Shown here in pieces: positions 26,939-35,273 of a DNA stretch of 58,651 nucleotides. Made by a program: the position numbers and the translations under genes. The stretch is taken from NCBI GenBank assembly GCA_937894795.1, contig CALCQV010000095.1, positions 1 to 58,651 on the forward strand. The letters run 5' to 3'. This stretch comes from an uncultured Bacteroidales bacterium (GTDB lineage Bacteria; Bacteroidota; Bacteroidia; Bacteroidales; Lentimicrobiaceae). Position 1 is the stretch's first letter. Each line of letters begins with the position of its first letter. The notes beneath the pieces were generated by a model. That model made no database searches, was not told the origin of the DNA, and was given only the letters and a program-made list of their open reading frames with translations.

Positions 26939-27032
26939 TACAGAAATAACAGTAATCACATGTTACCTGATGAACAGCCTGTAGTTTATGATCGTTGTTA
27001 GCTATGATTGTTGTTCTTAACCAAATGGTTGG

Positions 27033-29642
27033 TTATTGAACAGGCTGAACCTGTTGAAGATGAATATAACTTAGTTTGTCTTTGAACTCTTCATAACTCA
27101 GATCTGATTTTACTTTTACCACCCTGGTTTCACCGGGCAGAATGTCAAAGAAGTTATCAGAGAAAGAGAACGAATTGCCTTCACTAATAAGCATTAGGTT
27201 TTTACATAGTTTTTTACTGGTAATTTCCAATTCAAACATACCGGGTTTCTGACTAATATACATACTTAAATCAGGGTATGGTAGTTGAAGGTTTTTTGGG
27301 GAATCAAGATAAAGTATATCTGAGTCGATAAGTTTCTCATTCTTAACAAGTGTAATCAGTAAGAGAGCGTTGCTCTTATTTTGCATTGCCGGTATTTTGC
27401 TTAAATCAATAGAGGTTAAAAGTTTTGCCGAGTTTGTAGGCATTGTTACACCGTATGATCTGTTCCAAAGTGATAATCCATTAAAATCCAGTAAATTTAC
27501 TCGTAAAGATGTTGTTTGGCCTTCCACATCAGAGATGCCCATTATCTTTATTTGGTTATTTTTTATGGCAGCTGTTATTATTTGTTGTTTAAATGCCTCA
27601 CGTACAAAATAGTGCAAGGCTTTCCACCGACCGTAATAATCAATGCCTGACCATGACGCTACCGGCCAGCAATCATTTAATTGCCAGTAAAGTGATCCCA
27701 TACAATAAGGCATTTCTGCACGATGTGCCTCAATAGCAATTTTAATGGCTTCTGCCTGGAGGAGCTGTCCAACATATAATTGATCTTCAAAGGAATTTGG
27801 CTGAGCATATGATTTATTCATGTAATCACTGATTCTCTGATTACCAATGGCACTGCGCTGATGTGCATTCATCACCTCTGAACTGATATCCCAATCGTCG
27901 GGAATAGTGTATTTCTTAACACTCTCGAATTCTGGGAAAGACTGAAAGCCATATTCACTCATGAACCTGGATTTATATTTAGCGAAGCTGGTTATGGGTT
28001 CATTACCATGCCATACACCCCAGTAATGCATATCGCCTGAAGTATTGGTATGATTAGCCAGTTTTCCCATTCCGGCTGAAGGCGATGAATGCCAATAGGC
28101 TATCTCAGGATTATATTCCTCTACCCGGGTAGGCAATATGGAATGAAAAATGGTATCATAAGCTTTCCAGATTATTTCTCTTTCTGCTGCTGTGTACCTT
28201 TGTTTCCATCCCCATCCTTTCGATTCTTCATTTTGGGCCCAGGCTTGTTCAATTTCATTGTTCCCGCACCATAATGCAATGCTGGCATGGTTGCGCAGCC
28301 TCCTGATATTATAATCCGCTTCCTGTTCTATTAGTTTTAAGTACTCCGGGTTACCGGGGTACATAGCACATGCGAACATGAAGTCTTGCCATACCAGTAT
28401 GCCATACTTATCGCACAGCTCATAAAAGATGTCATCCTCATATACACCACCTCCCCATACTCTGAGCATATTAAAATTAGCAGATGCTGCCGCCTCTATA
28501 ATGTAATTATATCTAGAGGAATCTACCCTTGGCAGAAAGACATCATTTGGAATATAATTGGCCCCTTTGGCAAATATTGGCTTGCCATTTACTTTAAAAT
28601 AGAAACTCTCACCTTGTTTATCGGGTTCTCTGACCAGTTCAATAGTCCTTAAGCCTGTTTTGACCTGCTTATGATCAATCAACCGGTTATTGCTTGTCAA
28701 CTCAACACCAATAGTATATAAAGGCTGATCTCCATGTCCGTTAGGCCACCATAACTCAGGTTCAGGTATCGTAAATGGTATGCTGATAGTTTTTACCGGT
28801 TTTGAATCAGGTTTATTTCCCTTGAGTTGAAGATCACTGAGTGATACAGCTCTTGTTTCAACAATAGAACCATTAACAGATAACCTGATATTGAGAGGCG
28901 CATCACTGAATTGTCTGAGTTCAATTTGCGCCACCAGATCTGCTGACCTGGCATCAACGTGCAATTGCCTGATAAATATATCAGTTAAGCAAGTGCTGTT
29001 GACTGACTTTAAATATACATCGCGCCAAATGCCTGATGTGACAAGCCTTGGACCCCAATCCCAACCATAATGATAACCAGCTTTTCGGGTAAAAACGCTT
29101 ACCTTATGTGGCCCCAGGCCTCCTTTCTCTGATTGATCATTATCAGCAGGCAAAGGCAATCCATACTCTTCAAGTTTTGACAGACCTGTAAATATGGGAG
29201 ATTTAAAATAAATGCAGAGTTCGTTATTCTCCCTGAGCAATTCAGGTTCAATCTCTATTTCAGCATTGACAAACATGCTATAGTTGACATGTATTTTCTT
29301 TCCATTTAGAAATACATCAGCATAAGTGTCCAAACCTTCAAAAGCAAGAATAAGTCTATCAGCCAATTTCATTTCAGGCACTACCTTAAAATGTGTTCGG
29401 TACTCCCAATTCACCTTGTCAATCCACTGCAAATCGTTTTCATTCAGGCGGTAAAAGGGATCTTTGATAAGTCCATTATTTAACAAATCAACATGTATGG
29501 TTCCGGGAACTATTGCGGGATACCATTTTATTGTTCCGGCTTTTTTGAATTCCCAATCCGTGAGGTGAAGTACATCCTGTGAATATGTAACTGTTTGAAA
29601 ATAAAGGAGAAGTGCTAAAATTCTTATTATAGTTTTCATCAT
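27033..29642 (-). CDS. GH2 family exported beta-mannosidase
   Basis: An 869-residue glycoside hydrolase with a signal peptide (about 21 residues, ending TYSQ). The order is sugar-binding jelly roll, immunoglobulin-like domain and TIM barrel. LTDWEFKKAG, PGTIHVDLLNNGLI and WVDKVNWEYR-like text (WIDKVNWEYRTHF) are typical of beta-mannosidases. The acid/base glutamate sits in WCGNNEIEQAW near residue 463 and the nucleophile in MSEYGFQSFPE near 563. It would release mannose from beta-mannosides or N-glycan cores outside the cytoplasm. There are no SusC/SusD genes beside it, so it is not in a standard polysaccharide utilisation locus. Confidence 0.93.
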   Translation of the reverse strand: MMKTIIRILALLLYFQTVTYSQDVLHLTDWEFKKAGTIKWYPAIVPGTIHVDLLNNGLIKDPFYRLNENDLQWIDKVNWEYRTHFKVVPEMKLADRLILAFEGLDTYADVFLNGKKIHVNYSMFVNAEIEIEPELLRENNELCIYFKSPIFTGLSKLEEYGLPLPADNDQSEKGGLGPHKVSVFTRKAGYHYGWDWGPRLVTSGIWRDVYLKSVNSTCLTDIFIRQLHVDARSADLVAQIELRQFSDAPLNIRLSVNGSIVETRAVSLSDLQLKGNKPDSKPVKTISIPFTIPEPELWWPNGHGDQPLYTIGVELTSNNRLIDHKQVKTGLRTIELVREPDKQGESFYFKVNGKPIFAKGANYIPNDVFLPRVDSSRYNYIIEAAASANFNMLRVWGGGVYEDDIFYELCDKYGILVWQDFMFACAMYPGNPEYLKLIEQEADYNIRRLRNHASIALWCGNNEIEQAWAQNEESKGWGWKQRYTAAEREIIWKAYDTIFHSILPTRVEEYNPEIAYWHSSPSAGMGKLANHTNTSGDMHYWGVWHGNEPITSFAKYKSRFMSEYGFQSFPEFESVKKYTIPDDWDISSEVMNAHQRSAIGNQRISDYMNKSYAQPNSFEDQLYVGQLLQAEAIKIAIEAHRAEMPYCMGSLYWQLNDCWPVASWSGIDYYGRWKALHYFVREAFKQQIITAAIKNNQIKIMGISDVEGQTTSLRVNLLDFNGLSLWNRSYGVTMPTNSAKLLTSIDLSKIPAMQNKSNALLLITLVKNEKLIDSDILYLDSPKNLQLPYPDLSMYISQKPGMFELEITSKKLCKNLMLISEGNSFSFSDNFFDILPGETRVVKVKSDLSYEEFKDKLSYIHLQQVQPVQ

Positions 29643-29760
29643 AGAATGGTTTTCACACTGCTAAAATACCAAAGTTTACAGTCATCATAAGAATATTCTG
29701 TGATTTAGTGGTCAACATTAGACCAAAAAGGTTGTTTAAAGAAAAAGAGCGTTTTACTAC

Positions 29761-31119
29761 ATGACCAAAATATTGATAGTGGATGATGATCCTACTTTCA
29801 GCTTAATGTTAAAATCATACCTGAGTAACAAGGGATTTGGGGTTTCAGAGGTCTATACTGCCGGGAAGGCTTTAAAGCTTGTGAAAGATGAAAAGTTTGA
29901 TGTTATTCTGACTGATTTTCGCTTGCCTGATTTTGATGGACTTGAGCTAATAGGGGAGATACTGAAAGTAGAACCGGGAATTCCCATTATTCTAATGACC
30001 CGTTATGGTGATATCCGATCGGCAGTAAATGCCATAAAGGCAGGTGCTTTTGACTATGTAACAAAGCCGGTAAGTCCTGATGATTTATTGTCAATCATCA
30101 ATAATTCGGTAAAAAGTGGAAAGATTGAACCCCCATTAAAACAGAATGTGGCTTTGGAAAACTCGGGCATCTTTATCTATATGAGGGGGACAAGTGATGC
30201 GGCTAAGCAAACAGAAAATTACATTAACCTGATTGCCCCAACTGAAATGTCGGTCATCATACAGGGTGAAAGTGGCACCGGGAAAGAATATGTAGCACGT
30301 ATGATTCATATTAAAAGTCCCAGGAATCATAAACCTTTTATTGCTGTAGATTGTGGAGCTCTTACCAATGAGTTGGCAGCAAGTGAGCTTTTTGGTCATG
30401 TAAAGGGAGCCTTTACTGATGCCCAGAGCGAAAAGGAAGGCCAATTTCAGCTGGCCAATGGTGGTACATTGTTTCTTGATGAAATTGGTAATCTCTCATA
30501 CGAGAACCAACTTAAACTGCTTCGTGCCACCCAGGAAAGGAAAGTCCACAAGATGGGCAGCAATAAGGAAGAAGCGGTTGATGTTAGAATATTAGCTGCA
30601 ACAAATGATGATCTGCTTATCAATGTTCAAAAAGGTACTTTCAGGGAAGATTTGTTCCATCGCCTTAATGAATTCACTATTTATGTACCACCTTTACGTG
30701 ACAGAGGAGAAGATATTCTGCAATTTGCAAATTATTTCCTTGAGATTGCAAACAGAGAGCTGGATAAGGATGTAAAAGGCTTCGATAAGGAGGTAATAGA
30801 ACATTTGCTCACTTACTCGTGGCCCGGCAATATCAGGGAAATTAAGAATGTTATAAGGCGTGCCGTGCTTCTTGCATCATCCGGTATGCTGACCAGACAC
30901 CATTTACCTTCCATAATGTTTGTTTCAGGCGCCAGGAATGAAACTCCGGCAGTTACTACAACTGACTTGAAAAGCATTGCTGAATCACAGGAAAAAGCAA
31001 CCATTATGAGTGTGCTGAAAAAGACTTATTTCAATAAAACCAAGGCGGCCCAACTGCTTAACATTGATAGAAAAACCTTGTATAATAAAATCAAGCTGTA
31101 TGGTTTAGAAGATGGCTGA
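29761..31119 (+). CDS. Sigma-54-dependent response regulator (NtrC type)
   Basis: A 452-residue transcription activator with an N-terminal receiver domain (IVDDD, phospho-acceptor Asp near residue 52 in LTDFRLPDFDG, Lys in VTKPVSP). The AAA+ domain has Walker A GESGTGKE near 169-176, and a C-terminal Fis-type helix-turn-helix (NKTKAAQLLNIDRKTLYNKIKL). The sigma-54 contact loop reads GAFTDA (near 216-221) instead of the common GAFTGA. It converges with the hybrid kinase gene, with six bases between the stop codons. The two are plausibly partners. Confidence 0.95.
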   Translation: MTKILIVDDDPTFSLMLKSYLSNKGFGVSEVYTAGKALKLVKDEKFDVILTDFRLPDFDGLELIGEILKVEPGIPIILMTRYGDIRSAVNAIKAGAFDYVTKPVSPDDLLSIINNSVKSGKIEPPLKQNVALENSGIFIYMRGTSDAAKQTENYINLIAPTEMSVIIQGESGTGKEYVARMIHIKSPRNHKPFIAVDCGALTNELAASELFGHVKGAFTDAQSEKEGQFQLANGGTLFLDEIGNLSYENQLKLLRATQERKVHKMGSNKEEAVDVRILAATNDDLLINVQKGTFREDLFHRLNEFTIYVPPLRDRGEDILQFANYFLEIANRELDKDVKGFDKEVIEHLLTYSWPGNIREIKNVIRRAVLLASSGMLTRHHLPSIMFVSGARNETPAVTTTDLKSIAESQEKATIMSVLKKTYFNKTKAAQLLNIDRKTLYNKIKLYGLEDG

Positions 31120-31125
31120 GAGAAC

Positions 31126-33744
31126 CTATTGTTCATTCTTAAGTCGTTCAAGTTCCTGCTCTATCTGAGGAAATACCGCTTTATTCAGAGCATCGAGTTC
31201 TTCAATTAAAGCTTTTATCTGCCCGCTCTTTATTTGATTGAGGTCAGCCTCCTCCAACCGGGTGAGTACTGCAAGTGACTTCCCTATTTTAAGTTGGCCA
31301 TACGACGTGAGCATTCTATGAGCGATTTCTTTTATTTCAACATAATTACCTGATTCAAATGATTGCCAAAGTTGCTTTACCGAATTGATTGCAGAGGTAT
31401 GAAATGTTAAAAGAATGTTTTTTGTTTGATCTATATTGCCACCGGTAAAGATTTGAAGTTGTGTAAGGTCAAATTCTTTGTCAGTTTGGGTTTCGCTTAA
31501 CCTGGTTGCTCCTGATACCTTCCCGGCTAACCGGGCTAATGGTGAATCCGGATTTATGTATGATGCAATTATCTGCAGGAACTCCTCTTCCATAAAGGGT
31601 TTAGAGAGCACTTCATTAAAGCCCAATGCTAAAAGTTTCTCATCAAATCTATCAATTTTGTTGGCGGTAAATGCAATTACCGGAAGTTTCGATATTCTTG
31701 TATCTTTATGTTCACGGATGTATCTGATAAGCTCAATTCCTGTTAAACCGGGCATTTGCAGGTCAGTAAATGCCAGATCATAATTATAAATACCCAGCAT
31801 TTCTTCCGCCGAATAGCCATCAGTTGCCAGATGAATATTCATCTTATGGTTTTCGCCTATTATTTTGACAAGCATTATATTGTAAGAATCATCATCAACA
31901 ACCAGCAGCTTGACGCCTGCCAGCCTGTACTCTTCGTCTTCTGTAATTCCAATGTCATGTTTTATGCTTGAGGCGGTTTGATTGGCAAGTATAGGATATT
32001 TGATAACCAGGTTAAATGTGGAGCCATTTCCGGGTTCACTTTGCACTTTAATATCACCATCCTGAAGTCTGGCTAATCTTCTGCTGATTGCCAGGCCTAA
32101 ACCTGATCCTCCATATTTACGTGCAGATGTAGATTCGGCTTGCTGAAAATCTTCAAAAATGCTTTTATTTTTATCAGTCGGAATACCAATACCGGTATCC
32201 TTTACATTTACTTCCAATATGGCTTGAGATTCTTGTTTTATAATATTGCAATCAATGCTAATACTTCCCTTTATGGTAAATTTTAATGCATTGCTCAGCA
32301 GATTATATAATATTTGACGTAGTCGCAAAGGATCGCCTTCGAGTACTATACTTTTATCGAAGTTACATAATGTATTGAATTCAAGTCCCTTTTCATTGGC
32401 TTGGAGTTGGAAAAGCGGAATCACATCGTCAAATATTTCTTCCAGACTAAATGGTACATTTTCTATCTGGAATTTACCTGCAGCCAACCTCGAAAGATCA
32501 AGTATGTCGTTAACCGTTTCCAATAAGTGTTTGGAAGAGCGGCGCACTGCATCCGTATATTTAGTTTGGATATGGTCGAGGCTTGTATTTGACAGTAATT
32601 GTGAAAATCCGATGATTGAGTTCAACGGTGTTCTGATTTCATGACTCATATTGGCTAAGAATTCTTCCTTTACCTTAGCCAACTCATTAGCCTGGATATT
32701 GGCTTCGATGAGCTCTTTTCTGTATCGGTTGCTCTTACGCAAACTATTAATGATCAGAACAACCAAAATCATAATCAGCACTAAAGCAATAAGACTCAGG
32801 ATTCCAATGAAATACAATGACTTTGAAGCATTTTTCCGGGCAATGGAAGCCCTGATTTCGTTGTTTGTAACAATTGATATTTCGAGTCTTTTAAAAATGT
32901 CAGTTATCTGTTCAATCAGCAAAGAACTATTCTGAAGCATGTTAAGTTCTTTATCTTTTAGTGTTGTGTAATTGATCAGATCCTGCCTTTTAATTCTGCT
33001 CAGTTCTTTTCCAATTTTATCCATCATCACTGTGTCATTTGAAGTGATGGCTGATGTGTCAGTTTGAATTTTTATGGTTGATCTGATAATGGGATCGGGT
33101 ATCTGCATTTCAACTTCAGGTACCGGCTTTTTTGAAAAGACCTCCTTCAGTTTACTGAAGAATCCTTTATTGGTGGCTTCAACATTGTCAGTCTCCTTCT
33201 TTTCTGAGGGTATGGTATCATAGACTGTAATGATTGTGGTGCTTGTTTTTCTCTTATTTACCAGGGAATCAGGTGTTCTTTTCTTCAAAGCCCTGAATGC
33301 AATATCTGCGAAATTGTATTGTTCCTGCTCTTTCTTCATATCGAGATAGGAAATGATCAACTCTTTGCGTTTCTGAAGAAGTGCCGCAACGGTATCAAGC
33401 TTTTTTATTGTTAGTGAATCATTAGTGGTACTGGAATTAAGTTCTTTTATATTTGATTCAACAGAGTTGATCAATAACTCATATTGCTTAAAGTATTTCT
33501 CGTCATTAGTAAGTGCAAAAAACCGGAGTTTATTTTCAGCCTCCGGAAGGTATGACAGTATATCGTGAAGCAGAGAAAGTTCTTTTTCAGGTTTTGACAA
33601 TTCATTTATTGTTTTCCTCAGTATTTGCTCGTTTTGCTTTACATAGTAAGCGGCAAAAATCACAGCACATAATGTTATAAAAAACAAAAAAAATATGTTG
33701 GCCTGTAATCCCCGGTTACGGAATTTTTCTTTGGTTCCTGCCAT
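31126..33744 (-). CDS. Membrane hybrid histidine kinase with receiver and HPt domains
   Basis: About 872 residues from ATG 33744 (a GTG at 33780 is the other option). Two membrane segments, about residues 15-32 and 310-335, enclose a long helical periplasmic domain. The kinase follows: H box HEIRTPLNSIIGFS, N box LYNLLSNALKFT, G1 VKDTGIGIP, G2 GGSGLGLAISRRL. Next come a receiver domain (KLLVVDDDSYN, acceptor Asp in AFTDLQMPGLTG) and a C-terminal HPt domain with His in IAHRMLTSYGQLKI. Such a four-step relay needs an external receiver; the convergent NtrC-type gene is the obvious candidate. Confidence 0.93.
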   Translation of the reverse strand: MAGTKEKFRNRGLQANIFFLFFITLCAVIFAAYYVKQNEQILRKTINELSKPEKELSLLHDILSYLPEAENKLRFFALTNDEKYFKQYELLINSVESNIKELNSSTTNDSLTIKKLDTVAALLQKRKELIISYLDMKKEQEQYNFADIAFRALKKRTPDSLVNKRKTSTTIITVYDTIPSEKKETDNVEATNKGFFSKLKEVFSKKPVPEVEMQIPDPIIRSTIKIQTDTSAITSNDTVMMDKIGKELSRIKRQDLINYTTLKDKELNMLQNSSLLIEQITDIFKRLEISIVTNNEIRASIARKNASKSLYFIGILSLIALVLIMILVVLIINSLRKSNRYRKELIEANIQANELAKVKEEFLANMSHEIRTPLNSIIGFSQLLSNTSLDHIQTKYTDAVRRSSKHLLETVNDILDLSRLAAGKFQIENVPFSLEEIFDDVIPLFQLQANEKGLEFNTLCNFDKSIVLEGDPLRLRQILYNLLSNALKFTIKGSISIDCNIIKQESQAILEVNVKDTGIGIPTDKNKSIFEDFQQAESTSARKYGGSGLGLAISRRLARLQDGDIKVQSEPGNGSTFNLVIKYPILANQTASSIKHDIGITEDEEYRLAGVKLLVVDDDSYNIMLVKIIGENHKMNIHLATDGYSAEEMLGIYNYDLAFTDLQMPGLTGIELIRYIREHKDTRISKLPVIAFTANKIDRFDEKLLALGFNEVLSKPFMEEEFLQIIASYINPDSPLARLAGKVSGATRLSETQTDKEFDLTQLQIFTGGNIDQTKNILLTFHTSAINSVKQLWQSFESGNYVEIKEIAHRMLTSYGQLKIGKSLAVLTRLEEADLNQIKSGQIKALIEELDALNKAVFPQIEQELERLKNEQ

Positions 33745-33875
33745 TGTCAATATTAAGGTAATAGCTTTTAAACCAAACACCCGGAAAGAGGAAAGGTTAA
33801 ATGAATCCTTATATTTGAATGGCTATCTGTTGTATTGTTTTATGGAAGTAGCAGTAAGCGGCTTAAATATATGAT

Positions 33876-34166
33876 CTAGCGTGTGATTAAATATCTCCAC
33901 TCAGGGTATAATTTCAGATAAGCTTTTACAGCTGCGCAGTTTGGTTTCACCCACAGTTCATTTAAAACCGCATATTGAAGCGCAAAACTAATTAATGAAG
34001 TTGCATGTCCATTGCCTCTAGACTCTTCAGGGACAAAAGCACAATAAAGGTCAAGTGTGTGATTTTCGATTCTGTATGAGAGAAATGAATCCCTCTCTTC
34101 GCCTAGTATGATGAATTTATCACCCCTATCTGTAACAATATTCTGAGGTTTGACTTGTAGTAGCAT
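33876..34166 (-). CDS. Small GNAT-like N-acetyltransferase (GCN5-related, YjdJ-like)
   Basis: A 96-residue protein resembling the short GCN5-related family (Acetyltransf_CG). It contains FLSYRIENHTLDLYCAFVPE, then the acetyl-CoA loop ESRGNGHATSLISFALQYA near residues 48-66, and a conserved C-terminal YLKLYPEWRYL segment. The full GNAT fold is not present, as usual for this family. The substrate is unknown. It stands alone between the hybrid kinase and a gene-free stretch. Confidence 0.75.
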   Translation of the reverse strand: MLLQVKPQNIVTDRGDKFIILGEERDSFLSYRIENHTLDLYCAFVPEESRGNGHATSLISFALQYAVLNELWVKPNCAAVKAYLKLYPEWRYLITR

Positions 34167-34544
34167 CTGTCTATGAAGATAATAAGTGCCTGATAAAAAT
34201 ATTTACTTTCCCGTTGAAGGAGTGAAGTTACGACAGTTTTTAGCAGATTATACCGCTGATAATTCAAAATACGTATAAATACCTAATATAGGTAGAGTAC
34301 CTTCATATTTTTGAGGGTGTGCCAATTTTGAATACGTATTTATACTTATTCAGGTATCAGAGTGCTTAAATATCAGGCAGTTGCTTTGTGTGATTTGTCT
34401 CAAGAATCAACACTATTATGTTATAGCTGAACTGGCATTCTCACCGGAATTATTTCCAGGGTTGTTAAAAGCAATGAATAGTGTAGTTGCTGTGACATCA
34501 TGTTGGGTACGACATCAATAAAAGGGTTAATGAAGGAAAGCTTG
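34167..34544. other. Gene-free stretch with nested palindromes and repeated ATACGTAT words
   Basis: No gene is seen. The stretch between about 34261 and 34350 is dense in symmetric words, described as a separate entry. The remainder (34350-34544) shows nothing that stands out. Confidence 0.5.
34261..34350. promoter_or_regulatory. Palindrome cluster: TACCTA-ATA-TAGGTA flanked by two AATACGTAT words
   Basis: AATACGTATAAATAC near 34268-34282 and GAATACGTATTTATAC near 34333-34348 share the palindromic core ATACGTAT. Between them lies TACCTA-ATA-TAGGTA at 34280-34294, a perfect six-base inverted repeat. It overlaps GGTA-GAG-TACC at 34291-34301. The words ATTCAAAA and TTTTGAAT also sit beside the two ATACGTAT cores. 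This looks like a multi-site operator, but the regulated gene and the regulator are unknown. Confidence 0.4.
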
Positions 34545-35270
34545 TTAAATGAGCGGGAAGTACATTCTCAGAAACCAGGTTCCTGCAATCAACAGGACAG
34601 CTGCAACTATTGTTACAATAATTCTGAAGCTGCTGTTATATTTGATCCCGGTTAACCACTCATGAATAAATGGGAGGATAAGAAGAGTAAGCAATATTCC
34701 CATTAAACTACCTGCCAGCACATCACCCGGGAAATGTACTCCAAGGTAAACCCGGCTGTATGTTATTATAATTGCAATGAAAGCAGCAATGATCTGGTAT
34801 ATCCGTCGTGGACGTAAGCACCACACAAGAGCTGTAAAGGCTGACATGGCTGTTATGCTATGGCCTGAGGGAAAACTGTTATGAAACAATCGGTAGTTAT
34901 CAAGTGTGTGTACAATTTCACTTTCATTGAAAACCCTGAGGGGACGATCCCACCCTTCAAAGAGAGTACTTTTTAAAACCTGGCCGGTTACACCGGTAAT
35001 GATGACAACAATTATCAGCGTAAGCACCATATCAGGTTTCTTTCGAACGAATATTAAGCTTAACAAGGAGGCCAAAATCATTGAATCACCAAGATGGGTG
35101 ATGATAAACATTGGCCAATCCAGCCATGGAGTTTTATTTCCATTGATAAGCAGGAAGCTGCCGTGGTACCCCCCAAATGCAACCAGCAAGCTTAAGGCGG
35201 CAAGATAAATGCCTGTTATTATGAGAAATACTCTTATGCTGTAAAGGGTGTGCCGGTTGGTATTGTTCAT
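34545..35270 (-). CDS. PAP2 family membrane phosphatase
   Basis: A 241-residue protein with about six membrane helices. The three phosphatase motifs are present: K-x8-RP near residues 110-120 (STLFEGWDRP), FPSGHSITA, and SRVYLGVHFPGDVLAG with the catalytic His and Asp. Such enzymes remove phosphate from lipids such as undecaprenyl pyrophosphate or phosphatidylglycerol phosphate, or from lipid A. It starts three bases after the stop of the ClC gene on the same strand, so they form one transcript. Confidence 0.9.
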   Translation of the reverse strand: MNNTNRHTLYSIRVFLIITGIYLAALSLLVAFGGYHGSFLLINGNKTPWLDWPMFIITHLGDSMILASLLSLIFVRKKPDMVLTLIIVVIITGVTGQVLKSTLFEGWDRPLRVFNESEIVHTLDNYRLFHNSFPSGHSITAMSAFTALVWCLRPRRIYQIIAAFIAIIITYSRVYLGVHFPGDVLAGSLMGILLTLLILPFIHEWLTGIKYNSSFRIIVTIVAAVLLIAGTWFLRMYFPLI

Positions 35271-35273
35271 AAA

